Part shown: positions 63,051 to 64,000 of the stretch, piece after piece
Position numbering within the stretch: position 1 is the stretch's first letter
Layout of the letters: the number at the start of each line of letters is the position of its first letter
From: Treponema bryantii
Lineage (GTDB): Bacteria; Spirochaetota; Spirochaetia; Treponematales; Treponemataceae
DNA length: 64,000 bases
Direction of reading: 5' to 3'
Assembly: GCF_036492245.1 (NCBI RefSeq)
Contig: NZ_AP025286.1
Location: forward strand, 2,046,001-2,110,000
Notes under the pieces: generated by a model
What the model was told of the DNA's origin: nothing
The model's input: only the letters and a program-made list of their open reading frames with translations
The model's database searches: none
Program-made: the position numbers and the translations under genes

Positions 63051-64000
63051 ATTCTCTCCTTCACTGCAACTACAGGAACTTTGTCTTCTGTTTTTTCCAG
63101 ATGAACTTTGATTTTTCCTGAATTGCATTCTATTGTTACTGTATTATAATCTTTTCTGGTATTAGAGAGAAGTTCCATAGAAAGAGGATCTTCAATCTCC
63201 TTTCGGATGAGTCTCTTCATTGGACGAGCACCCATTGCAGGATTATAGCCGTTTTCAATAAGGTATTCCTTAGCTTTTGGCTTAAGGCTGATTGTAAGAC
63301 CTTTTTCTGCAAGGCGTTCACCAAGTTCTGCAAGCTGTATATCGAGAATCTTAGAAACTTCTTTCTTTGAAAGTGCATCAAATACAATAACATCATCAAT
63401 ACGGTTTATGAGTTCAGGACTTAAAAGTTTTTTAAGCTCATTCATTGCACCCGCTTTGATTTCTTCGTACGGCATAACTCCGTCCAGAGTTCCAAAGCCA
63501 ACACGACCTTCATTTGTAATCTGACGGGCACCAGCATTACTTGTCATAATGATTACAGTATTGCGGAAGTTTACAGTGTGGCCGAGATTATCCGAAAGCT
63601 CACCTTCTTCAAGAAGCTGTAAAAGCAGATTGAAAATATCTGGATGTGCTTTTTCAATTTCATCAAGTAATACAACTGAATATGGATGACGGCGAACTTT
63701 TTCTGTAAGCACACCACCCTCTTCGTAACCAACGTATCCTGGAGGTGCTCCAACAAGGCGGCTCGCAGTATGCTTTTCCATATAGTCAGACATATCAATT
63801 CTGATTAACGACTCTTCGCTTCCAAAAAGATATTTAGCAAGAGCCTTAGCAAGCTGAGTTTTACCGACACCTGTAGGTCCAAGGAAAATAAAACTACCGA
63901 CTGGATGTTTAGGAGAAGATATACCGGCACGTGCACGGCGAATTGCACCGCTGATTACACTTACGGCACTGTTCTGTCCAATTACAGTATTGTGAAGTTC
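63047..64000 (-). CDS. ClpC-type AAA+ protease ATPase, partial (5' end outside window)
   Basis: The frame is open from the right edge of the window to the stop at 63047, giving the last 317 residues. Walker A is FLGPTGVGKTQLAKAL, Walker B YSVVLLDEIEKAHPDIFNLLLQLLEEG, with NTVIIMTSNAGA, the sensor segment LLSPELINRIDDVIVF and the C-terminal NPAMGARPMKRLI. A VGF sequence (EGRVGFGTLD) lies where ClpP-dependent ATPases carry their IGF/LGF loop, and favours ClpC or ClpA over ClpB. The stop overlaps the ABC binding-protein start by four bases. tmRNA-tagged proteins are typical substrates. Confidence 0.9.
   Translation of the reverse strand, partial: ELHNTVIGQNSAVSVISGAIRRARAGISSPKHPVGSFIFLGPTGVGKTQLAKALAKYLFGSEESLIRIDMSDYMEKHTASRLVGAPPGYVGYEEGGVLTEKVRRHPYSVVLLDEIEKAHPDIFNLLLQLLEEGELSDNLGHTVNFRNTVIIMTSNAGARQITNEGRVGFGTLDGVMPYEEIKAGAMNELKKLLSPELINRIDDVIVFDALSKKEVSKILDIQLAELGERLAEKGLTISLKPKAKEYLIENGYNPAMGARPMKRLIRKEIEDPLSMELLSNTRKDYNTVTIECNSGKIKVHLEKTEDKVPVVAVKERI

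Overview
The window is a 64 kb piece of an A+T-rich chromosome from a spirochaete, most likely a Treponema. The evidence is family content and gene order: a spirochaete-type radical-SAM/SPASM-like protein, a PUR-family nucleic-acid-binding protein (BpuR type), a bactofilin with a TPR partner, a threonyl-tRNA synthetase without its TGS domain, and the cluster tamB-bamA-skp-mutS, which as I recall is also adjacent in Treponema pallidum. No database search was possible, so species assignment is inference. No phage, transposase, integrase or CRISPR array was seen. The region looks like core chromosome with long operons.

Layout. 1-2.3 kb (minus): partial glycosyltransferase and the SPASM-like protein. 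2.3-5.7 kb (plus): xseA-xseB-mutL. 5.7-9.1 kb (minus): two TPR/coiled-coil envelope proteins. 9.2-12.2 kb (plus): a tight three-gene unit made of a membrane-anchored TPR protein with a possible degenerate Mrr-like tail, a calcineurin-like phosphoesterase and a ParB-fold protein. 12.3-17.1 kb (plus): a partner-switching signalling module of RsbU-like phosphatase, STAS antagonist, RsbW-like kinase and a second 7TM PP2C lipoprotein. 17.2-17.8 kb: tmRNA with a promoter and a large inverted repeat. 17.8-22.7 kb: hslO and thrS on overlapping divergent promoters, a chemoreceptor and tRNA-Pro. 22.8-26 kb (minus): mtaB, TPR protein, bactofilin, pseudouridine synthase. 26-30 kb: transglutaminase-like protein, an HTH-EIIA fusion, a beta-propeller-like protein and a degenerate LytM protein. 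30-34.2 kb (plus): two phosphohexomutases and a DnaQ-like exonuclease. 34.2-41.3 kb (minus): one long operon from cheW through a DegT-like protein, nadK, recN, an unknown protein and an HD protein to a LysM/LytM protein. 41.4-42.1 kb: comF. 42.2-52.2 kb (minus): tamB-bamA-skp-mutS. 52.3-58 kb (plus): tmk, a large palindromic intergenic element, an unknown secreted protein, aroB, cysteine desulfurase, PUR protein and MATE transporter. 58-64 kb (minus): rnhB, a surface-type protein, a phosphoribosyltransferase, an ABC permease and binding protein without an ATPase, and the C-terminal half of a ClpC-type ATPase.

How the genes work together. The window carries mismatch repair and recombination (mutS, an endonuclease-type mutL, recN, xseAB, DnaQ-like), outer-membrane biogenesis (bamA, tamB, skp), protein quality control (tmRNA, Hsp33, Clp) and signalling (partner switch, chemoreceptor, CheW, EIIA). 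Several genes appear to be read from leaderless transcripts: the start codon sits three to seven bases after a -10 box, with no Shine-Dalgarno sequence. The most promising under-described items are the TPR/phosphoesterase/ParB-fold unit, the partner-switching cluster with a 19-bp palindrome at its promoter, the large intergenic palindromes, and a set of proteins that have lost canonical catalytic residues.
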